Shown here piece after piece: positions 1-9,596 of a DNA stretch of 64,000 bases. A program made the position numbers and the translations under genes. The stretch lies in assembly GCF_012932495.1 (NCBI RefSeq), contig NZ_JABCNG010000001.1, positions 1,736,001 through 1,800,000 of the forward strand, in the 5' to 3' direction. This stretch comes from Novosphingobium sp. SG919 (GTDB taxonomy: Bacteria; Pseudomonadota; Alphaproteobacteria; Sphingomonadales; Sphingomonadaceae). The notes under the pieces were generated by a model. That model was not told the origin of the DNA. It worked only from the letters and a program-made list of their open reading frames with translations, and did not search any database. Each line of letters starts with the position of its first letter. Within the stretch, counting starts at the first letter, position 1.

Positions 1-1278
1 ATTCATCAGCTGGATCGTACCGTCCGGGCCGACCGAAACGATGCCCGCGGTGATCGATTCCAGCACCGTTTCGATGAAGACGCGGCGCACGTCGAGCTGG
101 GCATTGGCGTTGACCAGGGCCTGGGTCTGCCCTTCGAGCTGCGCGGTCATGCGGTTGAACGCGCGGGTCAGCATGCCGACTTCGTCCACGTCCTTGCCCG
201 GCGCCACCCGCATGGCAAAGTTGCCGCTGCCCACGCTGCGCGCGGCCTTGACCAGTTCGATCAACGGGGCAACCTGGCGATCGGCAAAACGCAGCGCAAC
301 CCACACCGCCAGCACCACCAGCGCGAGGCTGATGATGAACAGCGCCACGTTGAAGCGCAGCTGGATGGCGCGCGCGCTGCGGGTGAGCACGTCATAGGCG
401 CTCAGCACGCTTTTGGCGCGCTCGAACTGGTTGAGGGCCAGCTTGTCGGAATTGCGGGCGACGTAAAGGTAGATGCCGCGCTGGTGATCGATCGTGGTGA
501 CCGCCTCGATGCGCTCGGCCGAAGCCTTGACCACCACCTGCTCGCCGGCGTCGAGCTTCTTCAACTCGTCGGGTGTGATGCGCTCGCGATCGTCCTTGAC
601 GTTGGGATCGACGATGGCGGCGGTGCGCAAGGTGCCGTCGCGGGCGCGTTCGATGATCGCGCTCTCGTCCATCTTGCGGCTGTAGACCTGCCAGGAATAG
701 CCGGCGAGGAAATCCTGGCTGGTGATCGGCGCCTGGTCGAAATACCCACGCACGTCGCCGGCCATGGCGACGCTTTCACGCCCCACGTCGCGCAGCTTGT
801 CGGCATAATAGCCCCGCGCCAGGCTGCTGGCATTTTCCAGCATCCCACGGGAATCGTTGGAAAACCAGAATTCCACGCCCGATTGGAACAACAGCGAGGC
901 AAAGATCACCACCAGCAGGGTGGGAATGGCCGCGATCAGCGAGAACAGCCAGACGAGGCGCACGTGCAGGCGCCCGCTGGTGCCAAGGCCGCTGCGCGCC
1001 GCGCGGGCGAGCGCCAAGCGGCGTCCGGCCAGCACGATCAGCGCCATGGCCGGCACGAGCGAACCGATCAGCAAGACCGAAGTGAGCCGCGCGGGCAGCA
1101 ACTGGTTGGCCGCGCCATTGGCACTGACCGTCTGCCACGATACCGCAAGCATCGTGATCAGCGCCGTTCCGGCGGTCATTTCCAATAGCAGGAACACGTT
1201 GGCACGCCGCAGGGCGACCAGCAGCCGGCGCCACCAGCGCGGCAGGCGTTTGCCCGAACGTGTTGCAATTGCGACCAT
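1..1278 (-). CDS. ntrY: Nitrogen regulation sensor histidine kinase NtrY (partial, 3' end outside window)
   Basis: N-terminal 426 residues of a membrane sensor kinase; the kinase core lies beyond position 1. Translation of the minus strand shows three hydrophobic segments near residues 28-48, 66-84 and 108-131, a periplasmic domain, a fourth membrane segment near 308-330, a HAMP domain to about 385 and the start of a PAS domain (ETVLESITAGIVSVGPDG). This order is typical of NtrY, which with NtrX controls nitrogen and redox responses in alphaproteobacteria. The ATG at 1278 gives the expected basic N-terminus (MVAIATRSGKRLPRWWRR). It lies 74 bases downstream of ntrC in the dusB-ntrB-ntrC-ntrY order that is classical for this group, and ntrX is expected just outside the window. 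Confidence rests on both context and topology. Confidence 0.88.
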   Translation of the reverse strand, partial: MVAIATRSGKRLPRWWRRLLVALRRANVFLLLEMTAGTALITMLAVSWQTVSANGAANQLLPARLTSVLLIGSLVPAMALIVLAGRRLALARAARSGLGTSGRLHVRLVWLFSLIAAIPTLLVVIFASLLFQSGVEFWFSNDSRGMLENASSLARGYYADKLRDVGRESVAMAGDVRGYFDQAPITSQDFLAGYSWQVYSRKMDESAIIERARDGTLRTAAIVDPNVKDDRERITPDELKKLDAGEQVVVKASAERIEAVTTIDHQRGIYLYVARNSDKLALNQFERAKSVLSAYDVLTRSARAIQLRFNVALFIISLALVVLAVWVALRFADRQVAPLIELVKAARSVGSGNFAMRVAPGKDVDEVGMLTRAFNRMTAQLEGQTQALVNANAQLDVRRVFIETVLESITAGIVSVGPDGTIQLMN

Positions 1279-1352
1279 CGTGGCGCCTTTACAACGCCGC
1301 TGTTGCAAAATTGCAAGTGTTTTTGTGACAGCTTGCCCCGCCGTATCGCCGC

Positions 1353-2798
1353 TCAGCGGCCACCCAGCGCATCCTCGGGCGCAATGCCCAGATCGACCAG
1401 GCGCTTGCGCAAGGTGTTGCGGTTGATCCCCAGCAATTGCGCGGCGCGCAGCTGGTTGCCGCCGGTCTGCGCGAGCGCATGCAGGAACAGCGGCCGCTCG
1501 AACGCGGCCAGCGCAGCATCATAGAGCATGCCCGGCTCGGGCCGCGCCTGGGCCAGGTAAGCCTCGAGCGCGGCGGCGAAATCGGCCGGGGCGCTGGCCG
1601 GGTTGCCCCCTTCCCCTTCTGCCGTGCGGCCAGCGCCACTATCGGCCGCCAACAAGGGCTCGATCGTGGCGTCGTCGATCACGTCGTCGCGCGCCAGCAG
1701 GGCCAGGCGGAAGATGAAATTGCGCAGTTCGCGCACGTTGCCGCGCCAGGGCTGTCGAGCCAGCAAGGCGGCGCCGGCTGCCGAAAGCTGGCGACGGGGC
1801 AGGCCTTCCGTGGCGGCGCGGGCCAGGAAATGGCGCGACAGCGCCTCCACGTCGTCGGCCCGGTCACGCAGCGGGGGCAGCTCGATCGGGACCACGGCAA
1901 GGCGGTAATAAAGGTCTTCGCGGAACGTGCCGGCGGCGATCATCGGCACCAGATCGCGGTTTGTGGCCGCGATGATCCGGCAATCGAGGGCAATTTCCTC
2001 GGTCCCGCCCACGCGGCGGATGCGCCCCGATTGCAGCGCGCGCAGCAGGCGGGTCTGCGCCTCAAGCGGCATGTCGCCGATTTCATCGAGGAACAGTGTG
2101 CCGCGCGCAGCCTGTTCGAACTTGCCGATCTGGCGCGCCACCGCGCCGGTGAACGCGCCCTTTTCGTGCCCGAACAGTTCGCTCTCGATCAGTTCGTGGG
2201 GAATTGCGGCAGTGTTGACGGCCACGAACGGGCCGTCGCGGCGATTGCCCAACTGGTGGATCGCCTCGGCCACCAGTTCCTTGCCGGTGCCGGATTCGCC
2301 CAGGATCAGCACGGTCAGATCGTTGCGCAACACGCGCGTGATCATGCGATAGACCGCCTGCATGGCCGGGCTGCGGCCCACCAGCGGCAGGCCCTGCCCG
2401 AGGTCGTCCGCCGCGTCGGGCAGGTCGCCACCGTCGAGCGCGCCGAGCGCCTGGCGCACCGTGCGCACCAGTTCTTCCAGGTCGAACGGCTTGGGGAAAT
2501 ACTCGAACGCCCCGGTGTCGCTGGCCCGCACCGCGGTATCGAGCGTGTTCTGGGCCGACAGGATGATCACCTGCATGCGCGGGAACGCCGCGCGCACCGG
2601 CGGCAAGGTTTCGATCCCATCGCCATCGGTAAGCATCACGTCGGTCAACATGAGGCCATAGGCCTTGCCGGCCAGCAGGCAATCGCGCCCGGCAATGCTG
2701 TCGCAGCGATCGACATGAAAGCCCTCCGCCTCCAGCGCGGCGGTGATGACGATGGCGATCGAGGAATCGTCCTCAACCAGGAGAATGGATTCTTTCAT
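1353..2798 (-). CDS. ntrC: Nitrogen regulation response regulator NtrC (sigma-54 activator)
   Basis: 481-residue enhancer-binding protein. The receiver occupies residues 1-120 with phospho-acceptor Asp53 (LMLTDVMLTDGDG) and the PKPFDLEEL signature usual for NtrC rather than NtrX. The AAA+ domain follows with Walker A GESGTGKE, the sigma-54 contact motif GAFTGA and DEIGDMPLEAQ. A Fis-type helix-turn-helix closes the protein (GGNQLRAAQLLGINRNTLRK). The frame is open upstream to an ATG at 2828, but the start at 2798 puts MKESILLVEDD at the normal receiver N-terminus, lies 4 bases after the ntrB stop and is preceded by GAGG, though closely. NtrC is phosphorylated by NtrB and drives sigma-54 promoters under nitrogen limitation. 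Confidence 0.93.
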   Translation of the reverse strand: MKESILLVEDDSSIAIVITAALEAEGFHVDRCDSIAGRDCLLAGKAYGLMLTDVMLTDGDGIETLPPVRAAFPRMQVIILSAQNTLDTAVRASDTGAFEYFPKPFDLEELVRTVRQALGALDGGDLPDAADDLGQGLPLVGRSPAMQAVYRMITRVLRNDLTVLILGESGTGKELVAEAIHQLGNRRDGPFVAVNTAAIPHELIESELFGHEKGAFTGAVARQIGKFEQAARGTLFLDEIGDMPLEAQTRLLRALQSGRIRRVGGTEEIALDCRIIAATNRDLVPMIAAGTFREDLYYRLAVVPIELPPLRDRADDVEALSRHFLARAATEGLPRRQLSAAGAALLARQPWRGNVRELRNFIFRLALLARDDVIDDATIEPLLAADSGAGRTAEGEGGNPASAPADFAAALEAYLAQARPEPGMLYDAALAAFERPLFLHALAQTGGNQLRAAQLLGINRNTLRKRLVDLGIAPEDALGGR

Positions 2799-2802
2799 GG
2801 CC

Positions 2803-3921
2803 TCAATCGCTCTGGACGGTGCCCGCAACGGGCAGGTGCAGGCGGAAGTGAGTCCATCCGCCAGCCTCGTCGCGATCGTGGGTGATGCGACCGTTCATTT
2901 CGCGCACCAGTTTCTGCACCAGGGCCAGGCCCAGCCCTTGCCCGTTCTTCTTGGCCGTGACGAAGGGTTCGAAAATGTGATCGCGCAGGGCGGGGTCGAT
3001 GCCAGGGCCATTGTCGCTGACGCGCACTTCGATCGGCAGGCGCAGCGGCTTGCCGGCACGGGAATGCACCTGGATGCCGCTGGCAAAGCGCGTGCGCACG
3101 ACAATTCGGCGGTTGGCCTGGCCTTCGCATGCCTCGCGCGCGTTGGTCATGAGGTTGAGCAGCACTTGCACCAGCGCATCGGGATTGGCCGTCACGGGCG
3201 GCAGCGAAGGATCGAATTCCTCGTGCACCAGCACCGCGCCGGGATCGCTGGCCGCGATCACCGCCTGGGCGCGGCGCACCGCCTCGTGCAGGTTGCACGG
3301 CACCGCCGGTTCGCGAATGCGGCGGGAAAGCGATTGCATGTGATCGATCAGCTTGGCGACGCGGTCTACTTCGGCCGTGATCAGCCCGGTCAGCGCACGA
3401 TCGGCCTCGCCCAGCTTGCGATCCAGCAACTGCGCCGCGCCACGGATGCCGGCCAGCGGGTTCTTGATTTCGTGCGCCAAGACCTCGGGCGCGCGCAGGG
3501 CGCCGGTCTCGCCACCGCCAACGCCTGGCACGTCGTCGCTAAGGCCTTCGACCCCGCTCATTTCATGCAGCACCAGCATCTGCCAACCGGGATGATGCTG
3601 CACCGGCGCGGTCATGACATCGAGCGCCCGTGGGCTTTTACCGCCAAGGCCCACGCGCACGCGCCGCGCCACCAGATGCGTTTCGGCATCCGCCAGGCGG
3701 CTCATGATCAAGGGTTCCTCGAACGCGAGAATGTCGGCCAGGGCCTTGCCCACCACGCGCCGCGCGCCTTGCCCCAGCAACTGTTCCGCCGCCGGGTTGA
3801 CCGCCGAAATCGTCATGTCGGGCGCCAACAGCAGCACGGCCAGCGGAAAGCTGGCGATCATGCGCTTGGGATCGGGCCGCACCAGATGTTCGGCACGGGT
3901 GCGGTCCATGCCTTGGGTCAT
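2803..3921 (-). CDS. ntrB: Nitrogen regulation sensor histidine kinase NtrB
   Basis: 372 residues without clear membrane segments, consistent with the cytoplasmic kinase NtrB (GlnL). A PAS domain covers about 20-115. The H-box is [12 protein letters not shown] with His150. The ATP-binding domain has the N-box [12 protein letters not shown] and the glycine boxes SDNGPGID and [10 protein letters not shown]. The start overlaps the dusB stop by four bases (ATGA), so the two are translationally coupled. NtrB phosphorylates or dephosphorylates NtrC under control of PII proteins, which are not in this window. Confidence 0.93.
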   Translation of the reverse strand: MTQGMDRTRAEHLVRPDPKRMIASFPLAVLLLAPDMTISAVNPAAEQLLGQGARRVVGKALADILAFEEPLIMSRLADAETHLVARRVRVGLGGKSPRALDVMTAPVQHHPGWQMLVLHEMSGVEGLSDDVPGVGGGETGALRAPEVLAHEIKNPLAGIRGAAQLLDRKLGEADRALTGLITAEVDRVAKLIDHMQSLSRRIREPAVPCNLHEAVRRAQAVIAASDPGAVLVHEEFDPSLPPVTANPDALVQVLLNLMTNAREACEGQANRRIVVRTRFASGIQVHSRAGKPLRLPIEVRVSDNGPGIDPALRDHIFEPFVTAKKNGQGLGLALVQKLVREMNGRITHDRDEAGGWTHFRLHLPVAGTVQSD

Positions 3922-4934
3922 GCCGCTTCGCGGGTGTGGAGCGGCGCGTAGAACGCTTCGAGATTGTCCAGCACGTCGGACGCGTCGTCGATGAAATTGA
4001 CGCGATTGCGGAATTCAGCCGAGCCCGGCAGCCCCTTGGTGTACCAGCCCAGGTGCTTGCGTGCCATGTTGACGCCGGTCACCGGGCCATAGTGTTCGAG
4101 CATCATCCGGTAATGCTCCACGATCAGGTGATATTGCTCCTCGATCGTGGGATCGGGGCGCACTTCGCCGGTCTGCAGCCAATGCATGACCTGGCCGAGC
4201 AGCCAGGGCCGGCCATAGGCGCCGCGCCCGATCATCACGCCATCGGCGCCGCTTTGCGCCACGGCCTGCGCCACGTCCTCGATCCCGCAGATATCGCCGT
4301 TGACGACCACGGGGATCGTCACCGCGTCCTTCACCTTGCGCACGAAGGCCCAGTCGGCGCTTCCCTTGTACATCTGGTTGCGGGTGCGGCCGTGGACGGT
4401 GATCATCTGCGCGCCCAGATCCTGCGCGATGCGCGCCAGTTCAGGGGCATTGAGGCTGTCATGGCACCAGCCCATGCGCATCTTGACCGTCACGGGCACC
4501 TTCACAGCCTTGACCGTCGCCTCGATCAGGCGGGAGGCCAGCGGCACTTCGCGCATCAGGGCAGAGCCGGCATAGCCGTTGACCACCTTGCGTACCGGGC
4601 AGCCCATGTTGATGTCGATGATGGCGGCGCCACGATCTTCGGAAAGCTTGGCAGCCTCGCCCATCTGTTCGGGATCGCAGCCGACCAGTTGCATCGAAAC
4701 GGGTTCTTCTGTCGGGTGCCAAGCCCATTTCTGGATCGACTGGCGTGTTTCGCGGATCGCGGCGGGGCTGGCGATCATTTCCGTGACGTTCAGGCCCGAA
4801 CCGAAGCGCCGCACCATCAGGCGGAACGGCAGATCGGACACGCCCGTCATCGGCGCCAGCACTACCGGGCAGCCAATGCGCACGGGGCCGACGTCGAGCG
4901 GGGCAAGAACGGGGGGAACGGGAACCTGGGTCAT
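3918..4934 (-). CDS. dusB: tRNA dihydrouridine synthase DusB (NifR3 family)
   Basis: 338 residues, the normal DusB length. It reduces uridine to dihydrouridine in the tRNA D-loop using FMN and NADPH. Visible motifs are the N-terminal barrel start [15 protein letters not shown], the catalytic Cys112 in [10 protein letters not shown], the phosphate-binding [13 protein letters not shown] region and the C-terminal helical domain. It is the first gene of the ntr operon, as in Rhodobacter and other alphaproteobacteria where it was named nifR3. Its stop overlaps the ntrB start. The 130-base gap to the divergent ispDF must hold the promoter. Confidence 0.95.
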   Translation of the reverse strand: MTQVPVPPVLAPLDVGPVRIGCPVVLAPMTGVSDLPFRLMVRRFGSGLNVTEMIASPAAIRETRQSIQKWAWHPTEEPVSMQLVGCDPEQMGEAAKLSEDRGAAIIDINMGCPVRKVVNGYAGSALMREVPLASRLIEATVKAVKVPVTVKMRMGWCHDSLNAPELARIAQDLGAQMITVHGRTRNQMYKGSADWAFVRKVKDAVTIPVVVNGDICGIEDVAQAVAQSGADGVMIGRGAYGRPWLLGQVMHWLQTGEVRPDPTIEEQYHLIVEHYRMMLEHYGPVTGVNMARKHLGWYTKGLPGSAEFRNRVNFIDDASDVLDNLEAFYAPLHTREAA

Positions 4935-4947
4935 GATCTGCGTATAA

Positions 4948-4966
4948 CTGCCTAAAAAACAGGCAG
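4948..4966. repeat. Short inverted repeat in the dusB/ispDF divergent region
   Basis: CTGCCT (4948-4953) and AGGCAG (4961-4966) are separated by AAAAAAC. It lies just upstream of the dusB start, in the untranslated leader or promoter of the ntr operon. It could be an operator or a small hairpin; nothing in the sequence decides between them. Confidence 0.35.
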
Positions 4967-5064
4967 CCCATAGTCCAAGACGACCCGCCGGGCAAGCGGG
5001 CTATCCGGGCGAGCGCAAGCGCCGCTTGGCTTCGCTCCGCCCTGCTGGTAGAGGCGCACCTCGC

Positions 5065-6252
5065 ATGAACCCTGCCCCTCCCCTTTCAACCGAAACCAAA
5101 GCACCTGCAACCGCCGCAATCGTGGTGGCGGCGGGCAAGGGCCTGCGCGCGGGCGGCAGCGTGCCCAAGCAGTTCGCTGTTTGGCACGGCAAGCCCCTGG
5201 TGCGCCATAGCGTGGAATCCCTGATCGGAGCCGGCGTGGCGCCGATCGTGGTGGCGATTCCGCAGGGCTGGGAAGAGGCGGCAGGCAATGCCCTGCAGGG
5301 CTTGCCCGGCGTCGCCCTCGTCCAGGGTGGAAGCACCCGCCGGGAATCGGTGGCGCTGGCGCTTGAAGCGCTGGTGGACGATGCACCCGCGCGCGTGCTC
5401 ATCCACGATGCGGCCCGGCCTGTCCTGCCCCACGCCGTGATCCATGGACTGTTGGCGGCGCTGGAGAACGTGGCCGGGGCGATTCCCGTGCTGCCCGTGG
5501 TCGACAGCGTGGTGCGCGGCACCGATGGCCTGCGCCACGCGGCGGTGGAGCGTGACGGGCTCTATCGCGTGCAGACGCCGCAGGCCTTTCATTATCCTGC
5601 CATCCTGGCCGCGCATCGTGGCTGGACCGCCAACACCGGGGGTGACGCCGCCGAAGCGGGCGACGATGCGCAAGTGGCCGATGCCGCCGGCCTGCCCGTC
5701 GCGCTGGTGCCGGGAGACGAGGCGCTGCGCAAGGTGACCTTTGCCGCCGATCTGGAGAGTGCCGACATGTCTGTTCATCCGCGCGTTGGAATGGGCTTTG
5801 ACGTCCACCGCCTGGTAGCGGGCGAGGAACTGTGGCTGTGCGGGGTGAAGATCGACCACGACAAGGGCCTGGCGGGGCATAGTGATGCCGACGTGGCGAT
5901 CCACGCGCTGGTCGATGCCTTGCTGGGCGCGATCGCGGCGGGCGACATCGGCGATCATTTCCCGCCGTCCGATCCGCAATGGAAAGGCGCCTCGTCCGAT
6001 CGCTTCCTGGCCCATGCCGCCACCCTTGTGGCGCAGAGCGGCCAGGCCATCGCCCATGTCGACGTGACGATCATCTGCGAAGCGCCCAAGATCGGCCCGC
6101 ACAAGGCCGCAATGCGCGCCCGCCTGGCGGAAATCCTCGCCCTGCCGATAGACCGCGTGAGCGTGAAGGCCACCACCACCGAACGCCTGGGTACCACCGG
6201 GCGCGGTGAAGGCATCGCCGCCCAGGCCGTGGCCACCGTGGTGCCGCAATGA
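5065..6252 (+). CDS. ispDF: Bifunctional IspD/IspF (2-C-methyl-D-erythritol 4-phosphate cytidylyltransferase / MECDP synthase)
   Basis: 395 residues carrying two non-consecutive steps of the MEP isoprenoid pathway. IspD (about 15-232) shows the nucleotide-binding loop VVAAGKGLRAGGSVPKQF and the DAARP motif. IspF starts near Met235 and has the zinc ligands Asp246 and His248 in GFDVHR, the GHSDADVAIHAL stretch and the C-terminal TTTERLGTTGRGEGI. The fusion is common in alphaproteobacteria. The start at 5065 was chosen over an upstream in-frame start because GAGG precedes it and IspD begins normally. The stop overlaps the next gene by four bases. Confidence 0.96.
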   Translation: MNPAPPLSTETKAPATAAIVVAAGKGLRAGGSVPKQFAVWHGKPLVRHSVESLIGAGVAPIVVAIPQGWEEAAGNALQGLPGVALVQGGSTRRESVALALEALVDDAPARVLIHDAARPVLPHAVIHGLLAALENVAGAIPVLPVVDSVVRGTDGLRHAAVERDGLYRVQTPQAFHYPAILAAHRGWTANTGGDAAEAGDDAQVADAAGLPVALVPGDEALRKVTFAADLESADMSVHPRVGMGFDVHRLVAGEELWLCGVKIDHDKGLAGHSDADVAIHALVDALLGAIAAGDIGDHFPPSDPQWKGASSDRFLAHAATLVAQSGQAIAHVDVTIICEAPKIGPHKAAMRARLAEILALPIDRVSVKATTTERLGTTGRGEGIAAQAVATVVPQ

Positions 6253-6803
6253 TCCGCGCCGCTTCCGCAACCCTGGCGCTGGGCGCGCTGCTGGCCGGCC
6301 AATGTGCGCAGGCCGCCGCGCCGGCTTGCCTCGAAACCGCTGATGTCAATGCCATGGTGTCCTATGCCCTGCCCGCAGTCATGGACAGCGCGATGACCTA
6401 TTGCGCGCCGCACCTGGCGCCGCAGGGGTTCTTTGCGCGTGAAGGCCAGGGCATGGTGCAGCGCTATGCCGTGGCCAAGCCCGCGGCCTGGCCCCGCGCC
6501 AAGGCCGCGCTGATCAAGCTGGCGCAGACCGACCAGGACAAGACCATCGCCCAGATGGCCAACCTGCCCGACAAGGCGCTGCAACCCTTTGCCGATGGCA
6601 TGCTGGGGCAGATGGTCACCGAGGCGCTCAAGCCCGAGAATTGCCGGCCGCTGGAACAAATGACGCGCTTGCTCGCGCCGCTGCCGCCCGAAAACACCGC
6701 AGGATTGTTTACCTTCATTATCCGCATGGTGGATACGCCATCGCGCAAGCCGGGCGCCCAGCCCCGCAAATCCGGGCTGCCGCTGTGCCCGGAAACCCCG
6801 TAA
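6249..6803 (+). CDS. Hypothetical exported protein downstream of ispDF
   Basis: 184 residues. The N-terminus MIRAASATLALGALLAGQ followed by CAQAAAPACLE looks like a cleavable signal peptide with an Ala-x-Ala site. The mature part is mostly helical with four cysteines (near 27, 52, 137 and 180) that could form periplasmic disulfides. No family was recognised. It overlaps the ispDF stop by ATGA and is followed after 20 bases by the pncC-like gene, so it belongs to this operon. The tail is proline- and basic-rich. Confidence 0.7.
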   Translation: MIRAASATLALGALLAGQCAQAAAPACLETADVNAMVSYALPAVMDSAMTYCAPHLAPQGFFAREGQGMVQRYAVAKPAAWPRAKAALIKLAQTDQDKTIAQMANLPDKALQPFADGMLGQMVTEALKPENCRPLEQMTRLLAPLPPENTAGLFTFIIRMVDTPSRKPGAQPRKSGLPLCPETP

Positions 6804-6823
6804 GAACTGAAAGCACCCCTATC

Positions 6824-7351
6824 ATGCCCCCGGAAACCGATTGCCTTCTCCCGCCCGATATCGTGGCGCTGGCCCAGCGCGTGATCGATGAAAATCGCCG
6901 CCTGGGCCGGACCGTGGCCCTGGCGGAAAGCTGCACCGGCGGCATGGTGGCAGCGGCGCTGACCGAGATTGCCGGCTCGTCGGCCGTGCTCGATCGTGGC
7001 TTCGTCACGTATTCCAACGAGGCCAAGCACGAAGTGCTGGGTGTTTCGATGGACGTGATCGATGCCGTGGGGGCGGTTTCGGTGGCCACCGCATGGTCCA
7101 TGGCGCAAGGCGCCCTTGCCCATTCGCGCGCCGACGTGGCCGTGGCCATCACCGGCATTGCCGGGCCCGATGGCGGATCGGAACAGAAGCCGGTGGGCAC
7201 CGTGGTGTTCGCGCGCGCGCAACGCGGGCAGAACCCGGAAGACATCATGGCCGAGACGCGGCTGTTCGACCAATGCCGCACGCGCAGCGCCGTGCGCCAC
7301 CAGGCAACGCTGTGCGCGCTGGATCTGTTGCTGCCGCCGGGCGAGGAATGA
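6824..7351 (+). CDS. pncC: Nicotinamide-nucleotide amidase (CinA C-terminal / PncC family)
   Basis: 175 residues made up of the CinA C-terminal domain alone. Signatures are LAESCTGGMVAAALTEIAG with the conserved catalytic Ser, the FVTYSNEAK segment, VSVATAWSMAQGAL and the ITGIAGPDGGSEQKPVGTV block. The enzyme deamidates nicotinamide mononucleotide to the nicotinate form in NAD recycling. The frame is open much further upstream inside the preceding gene, but the ATG at 6824 gives the expected domain start and sits just after that gene's stop. It is the last gene of the ispDF group and converges on ratA. Confidence 0.9.
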   Translation: MPPETDCLLPPDIVALAQRVIDENRRLGRTVALAESCTGGMVAAALTEIAGSSAVLDRGFVTYSNEAKHEVLGVSMDVIDAVGAVSVATAWSMAQGALAHSRADVAVAITGIAGPDGGSEQKPVGTVVFARAQRGQNPEDIMAETRLFDQCRTRSAVRHQATLCALDLLLPPGEE

Positions 7352-7383
7352 GGGGCTAGCGCCCTCCTCCCCTCTCGCGGCGG

Positions 7384-7848
7384 TTATGCGGGTTGTTCGG
7401 TGCCGTAGAGTTTGGCAGCGCGGGTTTCGAACGCGGCGACCATCTTGCGGAACGCGCGATCGAGATATTGGCCGGCGAGCTTTTCGAACAGCGCGTTGCG
7501 GAACGTGAAATCCACGTTGAAATCGATCACGCAGCCGGTGCCGTCCTCGCCCGGGCGAAAAGCCCAGGTGTTGGACAGGCTTTTCATCGGACCATCGAGA
7601 TATTCCACCTCGATCCGGGCGTTATGGGCCTGGTCGGGCGCGACCTTGCGCACGCGCGAGGTGAACTTTTCGCGCAGCGCGTTGAAACCGACGAGCATGT
7701 CGGCCACCATTTCGGTTTCGCTGTCCGTCTTGATCCGCGTGGCCACCACCCAGGGCAGGAACTCTGGGTAGCGGCGCACGTCGGCAACCAGGTCGAACAT
7801 CTGCTCCGGCGACCATTGCAGCCGCCGCTGTTCGGCAATGCGCGGCAT
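7384..7848 (-). CDS. SRPBCC-fold RatA/Coq10-type protein
   Basis: 154 residues of the START-like family that includes bacterial RatA and mitochondrial Coq10. The family hallmarks are FDLVADVRRYPEFLPWV near the N-terminus and a C-terminal FRNALFEKLAGQYLDRAFRK segment. Members bind hydrophobic ligands such as ubiquinone; the E. coli relative RatA was described as a ribosome association toxin. In alphaproteobacteria it is usually beside lipA, as here, where the start lies one base after the lipA stop. The ATG at 7848 was chosen because further upstream the frame runs through lipA in another phase. Confidence 0.88.
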   Translation of the reverse strand: MPRIAEQRRLQWSPEQMFDLVADVRRYPEFLPWVVATRIKTDSETEMVADMLVGFNALREKFTSRVRKVAPDQAHNARIEVEYLDGPMKSLSNTWAFRPGEDGTGCVIDFNVDFTFRNALFEKLAGQYLDRAFRKMVAAFETRAAKLYGTEQPA

Positions 7849-7849
7849 T

Positions 7850-8797
7850 TCAGGCCCCGGTACGTGCCGCCGCCTTGGCCAACTGCGCCTCGCGCGCGGC
7901 GCGCATCTGGGCAAAGTCTTCGCCGGCGTGATAGCTCGACCGGGTAAGCGGGCTCGAAGCCACCTGCAGGAAGCCCTTGGCCCGCGCGATCGCGCCGTAG
8001 GCATCGAAGGCCTTGGGCGTGACGAATTCCATCACCTTGGTGTGCTTGGGCGTGGGCTGGAGATACTGGCCCATGGTGAGGAAGTCGATCTGGGCCGAGC
8101 GCATGTCGTCCATCACCTGGTGCACTTCCAGGCGTTCCTCGCCCAGGCCGAGCATGATGCCCGACTTGGTGAAGATCATCGGATTGAGCCGCTTGACCTG
8201 CTCGAGCAGGCGCAGCGAGGCGTAATAGCGCGCGCCGGGGCGGATCGTGGGATAGAGCCGGGGCACGGTTTCCAGGTTGTGGTTGTAGACGTCCGGCCCC
8301 GCTTCCACGATGGCGGCGACGGCGCTTTCCATCTTGTTGCGGAAATCGGGCGTTAGGATTTCGATCGTGGTCTGCGGCGTCTGCTCGCGCAGCGCCTTGA
8401 TTACCTTGACGAACTGGCTGGCGCCGCCATCGGGCAGGTCATCGCGGTCGACCGAGGTGATCACGATATGCTCAAGCCCCATGCGCGCGGCGGCTTCGGC
8501 CACGTGGCCTGGTTCGGATGCATCGACCGCGCGGGGCATGCCGGTCTTGACGTTGCAGAACGCGCAGGCGCGGGTGCACACGTCGCCCAGGATCATCACC
8601 GTCGCGTGTTTCTTGGTCCAACACTCGCCGATGTTGGGGCACGCGGCCTCTTCACACACCGTGTTGAGCTTCAAGTCGCGCATCAACTGGCGCGTCTCGC
8701 CATAGCCCTTGCTGGTGGGCGCCTTTACGCGAATCCAGTCAGGCTTGCGGGTGCGCTGCGGCTGGATGGGCTCTCGGTTGCTGGCAGTGTCGGTCAT
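7850..8797 (-). CDS. lipA: Lipoyl synthase LipA
   Basis: 315-residue radical-SAM enzyme that inserts two sulfurs into octanoyl chains on lipoyl domains. Both iron-sulfur clusters are visible: the auxiliary cluster motif [12 protein letters not shown] and the SAM cluster CTRACAFC. The C-terminal RSSYHAGE ligand serine motif is present. An upstream in-frame ATG at 8827 exists; the one at 8797 ([10 protein letters not shown]) was preferred because it matches the usual short N-terminus. It is divergent from the carbonic anhydrase, with 43 bases between starts. Confidence 0.96.
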   Translation of the reverse strand: MTDTASNREPIQPQRTRKPDWIRVKAPTSKGYGETRQLMRDLKLNTVCEEAACPNIGECWTKKHATVMILGDVCTRACAFCNVKTGMPRAVDASEPGHVAEAAARMGLEHIVITSVDRDDLPDGGASQFVKVIKALREQTPQTTIEILTPDFRNKMESAVAAIVEAGPDVYNHNLETVPRLYPTIRPGARYYASLRLLEQVKRLNPMIFTKSGIMLGLGEERLEVHQVMDDMRSAQIDFLTMGQYLQPTPKHTKVMEFVTPKAFDAYGAIARAKGFLQVASSPLTRSSYHAGEDFAQMRAAREAQLAKAAARTGA

Positions 8798-8840
8798 GCC
8801 AGCGCAGATAGGCGCATCTTGGGGCACTTGAAAGTGTCAA

Positions 8841-9518
8841 ATGAACACGGCATGCCCTTTGGCCATGGCAAACCCGACTTCCCCCGAGCTGGAACAGCTT
8901 ATCGCCGGCTATCGCCGCTTCCGTGACAATGGTTGGACCCCGCATCGTGAGCGCTGGGAGCGCTTGCGCGAAGGGCAGGAGCCCAAGGTGATGATCATCG
9001 CCTGCTCCGACAGCCGCGTCGATCCTGCCCAGGTGTTCGACACCGATCCTGGCGAGATGTTCGTGGTGCGCAACGTGGCGGCCATGGTGCCCCCCTTCGA
9101 AACCACGCCCGGGCACCACGGTGTTTCGGCCGCCCTGGAATTTGCGATCCAGGTGCTCAAGGTCAAGGAAGTGGTGGTGATGGGCCACGGCATGTGCGGC
9201 GGCTGCCGCGCCGCGCTGACCCAGGAAATGGCCGGCACCGCACGCGGCCAGGGCGGCTTCGTGGCCGACTGGATCTCGCTGCTGGACGATGCACGCAAGC
9301 CCGTGGTGGCCGAGCACGGCACCACCGGCCGCACTGCGGAACGGGCCATGGAACTGGCCGGTGTCAAAGCCAGCCTGGCCAACCTGCGCACATTCCCCTG
9401 GGTGCAGGAAAAGGAAGCCGCTGGCGAATTGACCTTGCGCGGCGCGTTCTTCGCCATTTCCGACGGCATCCTGCACTTGCTGGACGAGGAAACCGGCGCG
9501 TTCACCCCTGCGGCCTGA
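8841..9518 (+). CDS. Beta-class carbonic anhydrase
   Basis: 225 residues. The zinc ligands are Cys55 (in IACSDSRVDP), His116 and Cys119 (in VMGHGMCGG), and the Asp-Arg dyad of the active site is intact in CSDSR. The enzyme interconverts CO2 and bicarbonate, supplying bicarbonate to carboxylases. A second in-frame ATG at 8865 is possible and neither start has a strong ribosome-binding site. A clear hairpin terminator follows 24 bases after the stop. Confidence 0.93.
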   Translation: MNTACPLAMANPTSPELEQLIAGYRRFRDNGWTPHRERWERLREGQEPKVMIIACSDSRVDPAQVFDTDPGEMFVVRNVAAMVPPFETTPGHHGVSAALEFAIQVLKVKEVVVMGHGMCGGCRAALTQEMAGTARGQGGFVADWISLLDDARKPVVAEHGTTGRTAERAMELAGVKASLANLRTFPWVQEKEAAGELTLRGAFFAISDGILHLLDEETGAFTPAA

Positions 9519-9541
9519 AGCGATCCATTCCCGCAACGAAA

Positions 9542-9569
9542 AAGGGCGGCCCCGCAAGGAGCCGCCCTT
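9542..9569. terminator. Bidirectional rho-independent terminator
   Basis: AAGGGCGGC (9542-9550) pairs perfectly with GCCGCCCTT (9561-9569) around a 10-base loop, with A-rich sequence on the left and TTCTCGTTT on the right. It sits between convergent genes, so it can stop both the carbonic anhydrase and the TPR gene transcripts. Confidence 0.85.
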
Positions 9570-9596
9570 CTCGTTTCAAGTAATCCCGAATGACGC